From CAYFMH01 sp964344165 (GTDB lineage Bacteria > Patescibacteriota > Gracilibacteria > UBA4473), in assembly GCA_964344165.1 (NCBI GenBank), contig CAYFMH010000003.1:1-43315 (forward strand): DNA of 43,315 bases, given 5' to 3'. Within the stretch, counting starts at the first letter, position 1. Each line of letters begins with the position of its first letter. The notes beneath the pieces were generated by a model that searched no databases, had not been told where the DNA came from, and saw only the letters and a list, made by a program, of their open reading frames with translations. Below are positions 16,509-25,299 of this stretch, piece by piece. Both the position numbers and the translations under genes were made by a program.

Positions 16509-17276
16509 ATGGCTCCTTATTCGCCTCTTCAAATTCGTCAGTCCCTCAAGATGGTTGGGTTCTCTGATAATGAGATTAAGGTTTTATTATATCTTTTTCA
16601 GAAAAAAAAGGCGACTCCAAAAGAGATTAGTCACCAAACGACGGTTTCTTTTAGTATGACGCAGTATGCATTGTCAAATTTATCTAGAAAAGAACTAGTA
16701 AAATGTCTCCCGAGTAAAAAAGAAGCTGAAGAGTGTTACGAACTTTGCTCAGAAGAAGATTTTTTTAATTGGCTGGACGAGCAAAAAGCAAAGCATGAGG
16801 GAATTTATGATAAAGCCAAAAAGGACGTTCATAATCTTATGTCTATGATGCAGGAGAATTCATGGCAGCCAAGTGTTTTGTATTATGAAGGAAAAGAGGG
16901 GATTATAGAAATTTATGAAGATATGTTGGAAAATGCTCAAAAAGAAATTTATAGTTGGCTTGATATTCCTAGATTGAAAGATGTTTTGGGAGACTATCTT
17001 CAGAAATATATTAAAAAACGAGTAGAAAAAGATATTACTTCTTATGACATTGTTCCAGAAAATGAGATAAATAAAGCTTATGCGCAGAAAAATGAAAAGC
17101 GAAAAGTTAAATTTATAAAAAAGGAAAAACTTCCTATTGATGGAGAGATACGGATTTATGGAGATAAGGTGGCGGTGATAACTTTTCATGAAAAAAAACC
17201 TGTTGGATTTGTTTTTCAGGGAGAAGTTGTAACGGCTTTATTTAAGGCGATTTTCAAAAGTTCTTGGGAAAGTTGA
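16509..17276 (+). CDS. TrmB-family transcriptional regulator (255 aa)
   Basis: Predicted DNA-binding regulator. Residues ~1-80 form a TrmB-type winged helix-turn-helix (SLKMVGFSDNEIKVLLYLFQKKKATPKEI...TVSFSMTQYALSNLSRKELV). A short coiled linker (~85-115) leads to a C-terminal sensor domain of the TrmB/phospholipase D-like type (YYEGKEGIIEIYEDMLENAQKEIYSWLDI, later GEIRIYGDKVAVITF). TrmB proteins in archaea sense sugars; many bacterial ones, including those in candidate phyla, have no known ligand. It follows the small alarmone hydrolase with 52 bp between them and converges with a methyltransferase gene only 5 bp away. Its targets are unknown; the neighbouring RSH genes are possible candidates, by context only. 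Confidence 0.85.
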   Translation: MAPYSPLQIRQSLKMVGFSDNEIKVLLYLFQKKKATPKEISHQTTVSFSMTQYALSNLSRKELVKCLPSKKEAEECYELCSEEDFFNWLDEQKAKHEGIYDKAKKDVHNLMSMMQENSWQPSVLYYEGKEGIIEIYEDMLENAQKEIYSWLDIPRLKDVLGDYLQKYIKKRVEKDITSYDIVPENEINKAYAQKNEKRKVKFIKKEKLPIDGEIRIYGDKVAVITFHEKKPVGFVFQGEVVTALFKAIFKSSWES

Positions 17277-17281
17277 GGATT

Positions 17282-18700
17282 TTATTTTTTTCTAAGTCTA
17301 GCTGCAGATTCTCGTGAAATCCATTGAACAAAACGTTTTGGTAAGAAATTAAGAGCTACTGATCCCATTTTTCCCCAAAAAGAACTTTTGGGAGCTGGAA
17401 AAGAAGAAATTCTTCTTTCTCTTATATCATCTTCATTTTTTCGCGTTATTTCACCTTCTTCTTTTTTAAAGATAAAATAAAGCAACTCTTGTCTGCCTTG
17501 TCCTTCAACCTCATAGTCGTTCTCAAATGTTCCACCGGAATCTACTATCGAAAAAAGATATTCTTCTTTATCTCTATCGGGATTGTCTTTTTCTCGAACC
17601 ATATGCCTAATCCTTGAGGAGTCCCGAAAGAATCTAATTTGACCATCGGGATTAAGCCAAGCACTTTTCATAGTTCTATGTTCTGCGGTAGCATCAGTTC
17701 CATGTACATCTACAAATTGGCTTTCTTGGCAGGTGAGCCGAATCCCTTGACCGTCAAAAGTAGCTTTTGGGCCTTTGATAGCAAAAGCCAAATGACCGCC
17801 AGGATTAAGACAGGCCTTACACAATCTAAATATTTCTTGTAATTGATCATCATCAAAGTAATGTAGGGTCGAATGACTGTAGATAATATCTACTGTTTCT
17901 CCATTCTGTTCCATTCTGCTTAAGACTTCGAGCATATCTTCTGTTCTTTCTGGTACCTCAAATCTATCTTGTAATTCTGACTTAAGACCTTCTTTTGTTG
18001 CTTTTAATTTTTTAAGCATATGACCACTTTTATCTACCATTTGAGTCTTTTTTGCTTCTGCTCCCAAAAAAAGTTTTTCATCTCTCCCACTTCCTGGACC
18101 AAGAGAAAGAACGTTTTTTCCTCGGGCGAATGTTAGACCACTTTTCGCTACTACATGCCCTGCAAATTCAGTTGGATTTTTTTTCTCCGCTAATTCAAAA
18201 GTATGCCAAAGTCCCTCTCCAATAGGAGGGATGAGGCCGATTAAACGTAAGTAATTCAACCAATGGTTTGATTCTAAATGTTCATGTCCAATTAAAGTCC
18301 TATTTCTTTCTGATAATTTCTCAGATTTTTTTTCTATATTGATTTCTTTTTCTCTTAATATTGCAGCTTCTACAAAAGATTTTAAAGCTATTTTTGTTTC
18401 AACTTTCCTTCTTATCATATTGGCCACTACTGCTGCAACTGGCTCTTCCAGAAGTTCACGCCCTTTTTTGGAAGCTGCTTTGTCGGATGTATCTTGTAGA
18501 GTATCATTAAGAAATTTCAATCCTCTTCCTGTGCTAACAATTGTATCAACTGCTCCAGAAGTACTTTCAATAACTTCTAATACTTCTTTTTGGAGGGATT
18601 CTAGAAACTCATTTACTTTTTTTTCAGAATTCAAAAAATTCAGGCCAGATTGCTGACTTAATTCCTGAACAATAGAATGTTGGACCTCCTCTATGAGCAT
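17282..18700 (-). CDS. SAM-dependent methyltransferase (class I) with helical N-terminus
   Basis: Residues ~190-340 form a class I methyltransferase core: VLSLGPGSGRDEKLFLG (motif I, SAM-binding glycines), QMVDKSG (acidic end of strand 2), VDIIYSHSTLHYFDDDQLQEIF (motif IV region) and LNPGGHLAFAI (motif VI-like). The N-terminal ~190 residues are helical and charged and could bind a partner. The C-terminus is basic (RFVQWISRESAARLRKK). I prefer ATG 18700 (472 aa); the frame could extend to a TTG at 18745. It converges with the TrmB-like gene. The substrate is not evident; the LHYF pattern is generic for small-molecule or lipid methyltransferases. Confidence 0.8.
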   Translation of the reverse strand: MLIEEVQHSIVQELSQQSGLNFLNSEKKVNEFLESLQKEVLEVIESTSGAVDTIVSTGRGLKFLNDTLQDTSDKAASKKGRELLEEPVAAVVANMIRRKVETKIALKSFVEAAILREKEINIEKKSEKLSERNRTLIGHEHLESNHWLNYLRLIGLIPPIGEGLWHTFELAEKKNPTEFAGHVVAKSGLTFARGKNVLSLGPGSGRDEKLFLGAEAKKTQMVDKSGHMLKKLKATKEGLKSELQDRFEVPERTEDMLEVLSRMEQNGETVDIIYSHSTLHYFDDDQLQEIFRLCKACLNPGGHLAFAIKGPKATFDGQGIRLTCQESQFVDVHGTDATAEHRTMKSAWLNPDGQIRFFRDSSRIRHMVREKDNPDRDKEEYLFSIVDSGGTFENDYEVEGQGRQELLYFIFKKEEGEITRKNEDDIRERRISSFPAPKSSFWGKMGSVALNFLPKRFVQWISRESAARLRKK

Positions 18701-18745
18701 TTTATAATAAGAGCTTTTATTTGCAATATTGTGAAAAATATTCAA

Positions 18746-19000
18746 TTAGATTAAAAAGTCAAGCTTTTTTTATTAAAAGACAACAAAATTTTAATTTTGT
18801 TTTAATTGTTCAAAGCCTTTTCATAAAAAAACGCATCGCTCTTTTGCTTAAAAAAGAACAATCTTTATTTTTTATTTTTATTTCATTTGGCCTATAAATA
18901 CTCAGAAAAATATTTTTGTCCAATTTTTTCTTAAAAACAAAAATTTTCTTGAAATAAAAAATGAGAAAGCGTAAGAAAGAAAGGGGGATAGATAAGTAAA
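18746..19000. other. A/T-rich divergent spacer
   Basis: This 255-bp non-coding gap separates the methyltransferase gene (minus) and the second long RSH gene (plus). It holds an A/T hairpin (AACAAAATT/AATTTTGTT, about 18782-18802). A purine stretch, AGAAAGGGGGAT at about 18979-18990, could serve as a distant Shine-Dalgarno for ATG 19001, one of the few in the window. No gene is seen. Confidence 0.4.
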
Positions 19001-20920
19001 ATGCCTTTTTCTTCTCTCAGGGAACGTATCGAAAAAGATTCTCGTTTTGATCTATCAAAGATCGAGAAGGCTTTTGCGATGGCTCAGGAAGCTCACGGAG
19101 ATCAAAAACGGCACTCGGGGGCGCCTTTTATCAGCCATCCGGTTGCGATGGCCGAGATTGGTTTTGAGATGGGAGGAGATGAAGAGAGTATTATCGCTGG
19201 TCTACTCCATGATACCGTAGAGGATACCAAGCTCTCCCTCGGAAAAATAAAAAAGGAATTTGGAAAAGATATTGCCTTCATTATCGATGGACTTACAAAA
19301 CTAAAAACAACGCTCAAAACGGATGGAGCAGAAGAAAAACAGGCCAAAAATCTGAGAAAAATATTTGAATTTATGGCGGATGATCTGCGGATCGTCGTGC
19401 TAAAAATAGCCGATAGACTTCATAATATGCGGACATTGGGAGCGGTCCCGGTCATGAAACAGATGGAAAAAGCGATTGAAACAATGGAGGTTTATGTACC
19501 ACTGACTAAAATTTTGGGGCTCTGGGAAATAAAAAAAGAAATGGAGGATTTGGCTTTTTCTTATTTAGATCCCAAAAAATACAAGAGTTTGGTACAGCAT
19601 CGAAAAAAGTTTCGATCATACCACCTTCATGATTTCAAAAACGCCGCCCAGATTTTGCAGTCTAATCTGAGTGATTTTTCTATTCCGGCAAAAGTCCAAA
19701 TTGATCTCAAAGGAATTCACGAAATTCACCGTGATGCAGAAAGATCAGAAGTTATTGAGACTGAATATCAGAGAATTGCAATTTTAACCATCCGTTTGCC
19801 GGACGAGGTGGATTGTTTTCAGACGTTGGAAAAAATCCATTCTTTTTGGCGACCTCTCTATTATAACCTTAAAGACTACATTTCTAATCCCAAAGGAAAT
19901 TATTATCGAGCGTTGCATACTTCTGTGATCGGACCAAGGGGCTTGTTTCTAAAAATTCGTATTTTGACAGAGGGGATGTATCAGTCGGCAAGCTATGGGG
20001 TTTTGCCTCAGCTTTTTGATCCAACTCGAAAAAATAAAAAATTTCCCACCCCGGTTTGGCTCAATGATATTTTGACCATGAGTCGCACCGAAAAAAACAA
20101 CAAGATTTTTTTAGAAGAACTAAAAGTGGGAATTTTGGGAAAAAAGATATTTGTGATGAAAAAAGATGGGGCTATGGTCGGTCTTCCAGAAAAAGAAACC
20201 GGAATTGGTTTTGGGATTTTGACCGGGATGGATTTGTCCAAAAAATGGACTTTGAAACTCAATGGGGAGACCTGTCTTTTAAAATCAAAGTTGAACCCGG
20301 GGGATTTTCTTGAAATAAAGGAATCAGAAGACATGGGAGAAGAGCCTCACTGTCTCTGGCTATTGTATTGTAAGACTTATTCGGCTCGTTTGCGTCTCAG
20401 AGAATACCTCCAAACTATTCCAAAAGAAAAAGCAGATCATTTTGGTTCTGAAGCACTTTTGAGAGAATTGGAGCGAGATGGGAGAGGGGATTTTTCGGCT
20501 ATCTCAGACTATATTAAAAAGAAGGCTTTGAGAAAATTTGATTGTCCGAGTTTTGATATTCTTTTGCGACGGATCGGACGAGGGAAATTAAATCCTCATG
20601 AGGTGTATAGAGCTCTTTTTAAGCCAATCTATGAGGAAAATTCTGGGGATTGTTTTCGAGTGCTTCTTAGAGCTCGCCAAGAAAAACCGGGACTGCTCTA
20701 TGAAATTTTGGGAGTTTTTCATCGTTACCATTGTTCACTTCTAAAAATCGAGGGAACTTCTTCAGAGATAAAAGATGAAAACAAAGTTGAAAAAATAGAA
20801 ACAGAGTTTGAAATTGGTTTTCGGATTCTAGAAAAACACCAGTTGTACCCACTCTGTCTGGAGCTAGAGCAAATCCAAAAAGTCGAGAGTTGTGTGGTGT
20901 TACCTTGTGATTGCGTTTAA
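19001..20920 (+). CDS. SpoT-like RSH protein with intact HD and degenerate synthetase (639 aa)
   Basis: A second long RSH protein. The HD hydrolase is complete: HGDQKRHSGAPFISHPV (His32), LLHDTVEDT (His70-Asp71, Glu74-Asp75), KIADRLHNMRTL. The synthetase region keeps only traces, such as NLKDYISNPKGNYYRALHTSVI. The G(R/K)xK..YSIYxKM segment is absent, and the EIQIRT...AEYGxAAHWxYK segment has become LKIRILTEGMYQSASYG. Synthesis is therefore probably lost while hydrolysis is retained. A weak TGS-like stretch (IFVMKKDGAMVGLPEKETGIGFG), a Cys-containing segment near 460 and a possible ACT-like end (GDCFRVLLRARQEKPGLLYEILGVFH) follow. This is the reverse of gamma-proteobacterial RelA, where the hydrolase is the dead half. 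It lies close to two other RSH-type genes. Confidence 0.9.
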   Translation: MPFSSLRERIEKDSRFDLSKIEKAFAMAQEAHGDQKRHSGAPFISHPVAMAEIGFEMGGDEESIIAGLLHDTVEDTKLSLGKIKKEFGKDIAFIIDGLTKLKTTLKTDGAEEKQAKNLRKIFEFMADDLRIVVLKIADRLHNMRTLGAVPVMKQMEKAIETMEVYVPLTKILGLWEIKKEMEDLAFSYLDPKKYKSLVQHRKKFRSYHLHDFKNAAQILQSNLSDFSIPAKVQIDLKGIHEIHRDAERSEVIETEYQRIAILTIRLPDEVDCFQTLEKIHSFWRPLYYNLKDYISNPKGNYYRALHTSVIGPRGLFLKIRILTEGMYQSASYGVLPQLFDPTRKNKKFPTPVWLNDILTMSRTEKNNKIFLEELKVGILGKKIFVMKKDGAMVGLPEKETGIGFGILTGMDLSKKWTLKLNGETCLLKSKLNPGDFLEIKESEDMGEEPHCLWLLYCKTYSARLRLREYLQTIPKEKADHFGSEALLRELERDGRGDFSAISDYIKKKALRKFDCPSFDILLRRIGRGKLNPHEVYRALFKPIYEENSGDCFRVLLRARQEKPGLLYEILGVFHRYHCSLLKIEGTSSEIKDENKVEKIETEFEIGFRILEKHQLYPLCLELEQIQKVESCVVLPCDCV

Positions 20921-20984
20921 AAACACCAGTTTTTAGTTTTATGAAAAAAATATAAATCTGTATTCCGAGTTTCGAATTTCGAAA

Positions 20985-21539
20985 TCAGATGTCTTTTTTC
21001 ATCAGGACAGTCCAGCTCATTTTTATGGGACCAAAGTTTTTTAGGACTTCCAAATTGTGAATTTTAGCAGCATTTTCATTTGTGAGAGCGAGATCAGTCT
21101 TGCCTAATGCACAAAGACGAGCGGCAGTGATATTACTTTCAGAAATAATGCATTCTAATCCTTTTGGGATTTCTGAAGAGCAATTGATAAAGGCTTGGAA
21201 AGAAGGGCCAGTTGTTATTTTTTTGTACTCGTGTTTGGATTTTGGATTCCTGGCCAAGACTATTTCGTGACTTTCCGCTATAAAAGCATCAATAATTTCT
21301 ATTTTTCCAAAATGATGAAAAAAAACAGAATTTAACTGCGGGTGGAGAGAGCTAATGATGAACTGATCTAAGTCTCCTTCGACGAGAGCATTAATTCCTT
21401 TTTCTAGGACATCAAACATGATTATCTCTCCGTGTCCGAGAAGCAGATTTTCTAGATAGTATTTGGTCACTTTTTGAGTATCGGAGCCTTCGGGGCCGAG
21501 AATACCAAAAGTACCGAGGGGAAGAGGAGTGTTGGACAT
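20985..21539 (-). CDS. Prephenate dehydratase-like periplasmic-binding-fold protein (184 aa)
   Basis: Resembles the catalytic domain of prephenate dehydratase (PheA/PDT): the N-terminus GTFGILGPEGSDTQKVTKYYL matches the GxxGPxGSxT opening, the mid-region DLDQFIISSLHPQL matches the 'D.g.vPieNs' area loosely, and SNITAARLCALGKTDLALTNENAAKIHNL matches the part that closes the active site. The usual ACT domain for Phe binding is missing and the TRF catalytic motif of true PDTs is not seen, so it may not be an active dehydratase. No shikimate or Phe/Tyr genes accompany it. It lies between the second RSH gene and pyrD. PDT-like is a fold-level call; the substrate is unknown. Confidence 0.6.
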   Translation of the reverse strand: MSNTPLPLGTFGILGPEGSDTQKVTKYYLENLLLGHGEIIMFDVLEKGINALVEGDLDQFIISSLHPQLNSVFFHHFGKIEIIDAFIAESHEIVLARNPKSKHEYKKITTGPSFQAFINCSSEIPKGLECIISESNITAARLCALGKTDLALTNENAAKIHNLEVLKNFGPIKMSWTVLMKKDI

Positions 21540-21565
21540 AATTTTATTTCAGAGAATAGGGACAA

Positions 21566-21593
21566 GTTAAAAGTCAAAAGTTAAAAGTCAAAA
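21566..21593. repeat. Tandem 14-bp repeat
   Basis: Two exact copies of GTTAAAAGTCAAAA (21566-21579, 21580-21593) in the spacer between the PDT-like gene and pyrD. Similar A/T-rich low-order repeats follow several other genes in the window. Confidence 0.8.
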
Positions 21594-21638
21594 GAAATTA
21601 ATTTATCATAAAAACTGGAAAAACTTTTGTAAGTTATT

Positions 21639-22706
21639 ATGCTTCACTTAATGCAACCGACCTACGATGTGACAAAATCTTATGACTGGAACTATGAAAA
21701 CGGCCCTGTTTTTACTGGCGAGATTCCAGCAAAAAAAGTAACAACAAAACCGGTTAAACTTTTTGACTTTGAATTGAATTCTCCCCTGGGGATTCCAGCG
21801 GGGCCGCTGCTGAATTCTAATTGGATCAAGCTTTATGCGGAGCTCGGATGGGATATTCTGGTATACAAAACCGTTCGATCCATCGAGTTTCCCGCCCATC
21901 CCAACCCAAATTGTATTTTTATTCATACAGATCGACAGTTTGAGCCAACGGATGCGGGATCGGCGATTACGGGTGATTTTGTTGAACCGGATTCGGTCAG
22001 TGGACTGATGATTACCAATTCTTTTGGGATGCCGTCCAAGTCTCCGGATGTCTGGATGGCAGATATTGATAAGGCACATTCTTATCTGTCTGATGGGCAA
22101 GTGATGGTGGTCTCAGTCGTTGGTTCGGTTGGGGTTGAGCGAGAGTTAATCGAAGATTATGCGCACTGTGCGCGGTTGGCCAAGGAAGCCGGAGCCAAGA
22201 TTATTGAAGTGAATTATTCTTGTCCTAATGTGTGCACGGGGGAGGGAGCAATTTTTACCGATGCGGAGACTTCGAGGGCGATATCCAAGGTCGTCAAAGA
22301 AGCGATTGGACCGACACCGCTCCTGATCAAAGTAGGGAATTATATAAATGCAGATTTTATGGAGACGGTTATTTCTGCCAATGCGCCGTATGTAGATGGG
22401 ATTGCGGGGATCAATACGATTGCGATGAAAGTTTATAATGATAAAAAAGAGCAAGCCCTGTCGGGAGAGGGGAGACTGGTAAGTGGGCTTTGTGGAGCAG
22501 GGATCCGTGATGCGGGGCAGAAGTTTACAGAGGAATTGGCCGAAATCCGAAAGAAAAATAAATTTGATTTCATCATCTGTGGAGTAGGAGGGATGATGAC
22601 GCCAGAGGATATCGATCAGCGTTTATCGGCGGGAGCAGATATTGTGATGTCGGCGACGGCCGCGATGTGGGAGCCCGGTCTTACGATGGCTTGGAAAGAA
22701 AAGTAA
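21639..22706 (+). CDS. pyrD: Dihydroorotate dehydrogenase-family protein (355 aa)
   Basis: Predicted FMN enzyme that oxidises dihydroorotate to orotate in pyrimidine synthesis. Recognisable landmarks of the TIM-barrel family are: LNSPLGIPAGPLLNSNWI near the N-terminus, ITNSFGMPSKSP, IIEVNYSCPNVCTGEG (NxSCPN active-site loop with Cys), PLLIKVGNY (FMN-binding Lys), GIAGINTIAMK, LSGAGIRD-like SGLCGAGIRDAG, and the phosphate-binding GVGGMMTPEDIDQRLSAGADIVMSATAAM. The length fits. A Cys-based NxSCPN loop and no N-terminal membrane helix suggest a soluble class 1-type enzyme; the electron acceptor cannot be decided. pyrE lies 2 kb downstream on the same strand, separated by an opposing AAA+ gene. 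Confidence 0.85.
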   Translation: MLHLMQPTYDVTKSYDWNYENGPVFTGEIPAKKVTTKPVKLFDFELNSPLGIPAGPLLNSNWIKLYAELGWDILVYKTVRSIEFPAHPNPNCIFIHTDRQFEPTDAGSAITGDFVEPDSVSGLMITNSFGMPSKSPDVWMADIDKAHSYLSDGQVMVVSVVGSVGVERELIEDYAHCARLAKEAGAKIIEVNYSCPNVCTGEGAIFTDAETSRAISKVVKEAIGPTPLLIKVGNYINADFMETVISANAPYVDGIAGINTIAMKVYNDKKEQALSGEGRLVSGLCGAGIRDAGQKFTEELAEIRKKNKFDFIICGVGGMMTPEDIDQRLSAGADIVMSATAAMWEPGLTMAWKEK

Positions 22707-22725
22707 ATATCGGATGGATAATTCT

Positions 22726-24555
22726 TTAATAACCTTCTTCTTCTTCTTCTAATATTCGTCTAATACTAGCTATTATATTTTCCATGCTTGGACCTTCATT
22801 ATCTAAATCTAATTGTGATAATCTTTTTTTCTTATTTTTTCTTCTAACCGTGCTATCTTCAACTCCTGGATTATTTCTTATTCTTTTTCTTCTGTTGACG
22901 TGAGCATCTATTGCAATGGCATTCATTCTTTCTCGTGCAAGTCGGCGAAATTTTTTTGCCATTGGCCCTTCTACATACCTTGATTCTGACTCATCGGGTT
23001 GTCGATATGGAGGGGTGAGTGAATTTCTAATGGCTTGAATAAAAGCCCCAATATCGTCATCATGTATAGTAAATTCTTCGAGCCCGCCTCTTAGTTGGTC
23101 TAGAGTGGCTCCTTCACTTTCTTTTGCAAGAATTTCTATGATACTTTCTTCAATTTTTTCCTTTTGTTCTTTTAGCCAATCTATGATGAATTTTTTTCGT
23201 CTTTCTATCTTTGGGCGTCTAAATTTGGCAAAAAGGTTAATTCTTCCAGGTCTTTCGGACAAAGCTGGAAGGATACGATGAGGAAAATTTGTTGTGATAA
23301 TCATAAAAATTCCTTCATTATCATCAAAGCTGTCAAGTTCAGCTATCATAGCTTTTCCTATATTATTATCTCCCAATAGATTTTCTCCATCATCTATTAT
23401 AATCTGACAAGGAGCGAGTTTACGAGCGTATGCAAATAGTGAATTTATAGAATTTCCTTCTCCCAAACTTCCTGCGGGGATCACAATGGTGGTCACTTCT
23501 TCTGGGGTTTCTTTTATGATTTTTCGAGTAGTAAGTGTTTTTCCAGTTCCCGGATCTCCAAATAAAACCATTGCGTATTTTTTGACTTTTGGATCCCCTT
23601 CGTAAAAAAGATGCAGTGGGGTGAAAATTTTTGATTCGAGTTCCTCGTCTAGGATTAAGCCTTTGAGGTTATTTTTCTTTGAAATAACAAAGTCTGTAAA
23701 ATTCATACTAACGGTTCGTCCTTTTACATCAGCAACAAAAAGTCGTTCTACTTCTTTTCGGATGAGTTTTTGTAGTTCATCAATTGCTTCCACATCGGCT
23801 TGATTATCTTTTAGCTGTAAAACGGTTCGGCCATTAAATGATTCAGTTGATAAAGTAAATTTAATGCCATCTTTTGTCGTACAAAACCATGTGTACTCGT
23901 GGTACATAGAGGCTGGGCCATCTCGAAAATGTTCTACGCTTTTGTTTCTCGCTCTTCCGTATTTTTCTGTGAATTCTTGATTGATATTTATCGGGGCATC
24001 TGTTAGAGATAAGTTTTCTAGAGCTCGAATAAAATATTTCCAGGGATAACTAGAAGAAACTACATCATTAGTTAAATCATTATCACTTTCTACTCCCAGG
24101 AAGTCATGATAAGCATTGTATGTATTTTTTTCTTTTTCCATAAACCGATCAACTCTCGGTCTGTAGAAATCACGCGAATTAATTCTTCCAATAGTGGTAG
24201 CTTGGGCATGTAATAAGGTAAGATCTCTTGGTGTTGGTGGCGCAGGAGCTATGAGAAAAGGACTATCGGGGTTTCTAAGTCTTTGTACCCGGAGATCTGA
24301 GATGGCAGCTTGAAATGCCTCATCTGATCCATAAATGATCGATGGAGCCACATCAAGCATCTCTTGGAGTACTGGCGGAATCGGTTTTTCAGTTCTTCTC
24401 ATGGGAATATTATTATTTATAAGTGGGTCATCAGGAAACCCAAGGAGTGAATTTATTTCTGATTGTGAAAGCTCTCGAGTGTTTACTACATTTGTTTTTT
24501 CTGAGCCTGCCATCATGGCTTCCCATTCTGCGGCAAGATCATCTTCTTCTGGCAT
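22726..24555 (-). CDS. AAA+ ATPase with FliM-like N-terminus and PopZ-like C-terminus (609 aa)
   Basis: The AAA+ core lies at about residues 310-460: Walker A GDPGTGKT (333-340), Walker B IIIDDGENLL (Asp388-Asp389, where the usual Glu is Asp), sensor-1 TTNFP and an arginine-finger segment LSERPGRINLF. Residues ~60-310 are an unrecognised substrate-type region containing a beta-rich stretch (YTWFCTTKDGIKFTLSTESFNGRTVLQLKD). The termini are unusual. Residues 5-15 (DDLAAEWEAMM) and 28-40 (ELSQSEINSLLGF) resemble the N-terminus of alphaproteobacterial FliM, and residues 589-605 (PSMENIIASIRRILEEE) resemble the PopZ/DUF2497 motif. A basic linker (RRKNKKKR) precedes the latter. No signal peptide. 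The gene lies between pyrD and pyrE, head-to-head with pyrE. The ATPase call is firm; terminal motif homology is recalled, not computed. Confidence 0.85.
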   Translation of the reverse strand: MPEEDDLAAEWEAMMAGSEKTNVVNTRELSQSEINSLLGFPDDPLINNNIPMRRTEKPIPPVLQEMLDVAPSIIYGSDEAFQAAISDLRVQRLRNPDSPFLIAPAPPTPRDLTLLHAQATTIGRINSRDFYRPRVDRFMEKEKNTYNAYHDFLGVESDNDLTNDVVSSSYPWKYFIRALENLSLTDAPININQEFTEKYGRARNKSVEHFRDGPASMYHEYTWFCTTKDGIKFTLSTESFNGRTVLQLKDNQADVEAIDELQKLIRKEVERLFVADVKGRTVSMNFTDFVISKKNNLKGLILDEELESKIFTPLHLFYEGDPKVKKYAMVLFGDPGTGKTLTTRKIIKETPEEVTTIVIPAGSLGEGNSINSLFAYARKLAPCQIIIDDGENLLGDNNIGKAMIAELDSFDDNEGIFMIITTNFPHRILPALSERPGRINLFAKFRRPKIERRKKFIIDWLKEQKEKIEESIIEILAKESEGATLDQLRGGLEEFTIHDDDIGAFIQAIRNSLTPPYRQPDESESRYVEGPMAKKFRRLARERMNAIAIDAHVNRRKRIRNNPGVEDSTVRRKNKKKRLSQLDLDNEGPSMENIIASIRRILEEEEEGY

Positions 24556-24657
24556 TTTTTAATAAAAAAAAATAAAAAACTGGACCCGAAATTAGATCCA
24601 ATTGTTTTTTTTATTTTTTTTAGTACGGTGACACAGAGCTTACTCAAAAATTCAGAC

Positions 24658-25299
24658 ATGCCAAATATTTCTACCAAAATCGCACAGATCCTCCTCGATC
24701 GAGGAGCTGTGAAAATTAGCCTTGATCCCCCCTTCACTTGGACGAGCGGGATTCTTGCTCCCGTGTACTGCGATAATCGGATTTTACCTTCTTTTCCGAC
24801 TGATCGAGAGACAATTGTTGATGGATTTGTTCAACTCATCAGAGACAAAAATCTAGATCCAGACGCCATCGGGGGGACCGCGACGGCTGGGATCCCTTGG
24901 GCTGCTTTTGTGGCGCAAAAGATGAATTTACCCATGTTTTATGTCCGGCCAAAACCAAAGGCCCATGGAGCGGGGAAACAGATCGAAGGATTCCTCAAAA
25001 AAGGAGCAAAAATTGTGATGATTGAGGATCTTTTTTCGACTGGGGGAAGCTCCATCAAGGCAGCAGAAGCTTGTCAGCGCGAAACGGAAGCAGAAGTTTT
25101 AGGGATTTTTTCTATTGTGACGTACGGCATGGATTCAGCGGAAATAAACTTTAAAAATTCCGGATTTGTGCACGGTTCGCTCACGACATTTCCAGATATT
25201 TTGGAACTACTCCAAGGAAAAGGAGATTTCTCCAAAACAGATGTTGCTCAGATTTTAGAATTTACAAAAGATTCGGAGAATTGGGGAGCATCACTTTAA
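24658..25299 (+). CDS. pyrE: Orotate phosphoribosyltransferase (213 aa)
   Basis: Converts orotate and PRPP to OMP, the step after PyrD. The PRPP-binding signature is IVMIEDLFSTGGSSI, and other family segments are present: FTWTSGILAPVYCDNR near the N-terminus (substrate loop), GGTATAGIPWAAFVA, and FYVRPKPKAHGAGKQIEG (the mobile catalytic loop with its Lys). I use ATG 24658 instead of the in-frame GTG at 24628 because the added ten residues do not fit the family. The stop overlaps the convergent 115-aa gene by 4 bp. The other pyrimidine genes (pyrB, pyrC, pyrF) are not in the window, so a partial or scattered pathway is possible. Confidence 0.93.
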   Translation: MPNISTKIAQILLDRGAVKISLDPPFTWTSGILAPVYCDNRILPSFPTDRETIVDGFVQLIRDKNLDPDAIGGTATAGIPWAAFVAQKMNLPMFYVRPKPKAHGAGKQIEGFLKKGAKIVMIEDLFSTGGSSIKAAEACQRETEAEVLGIFSIVTYGMDSAEINFKNSGFVHGSLTTFPDILELLQGKGDFSKTDVAQILEFTKDSENWGASL

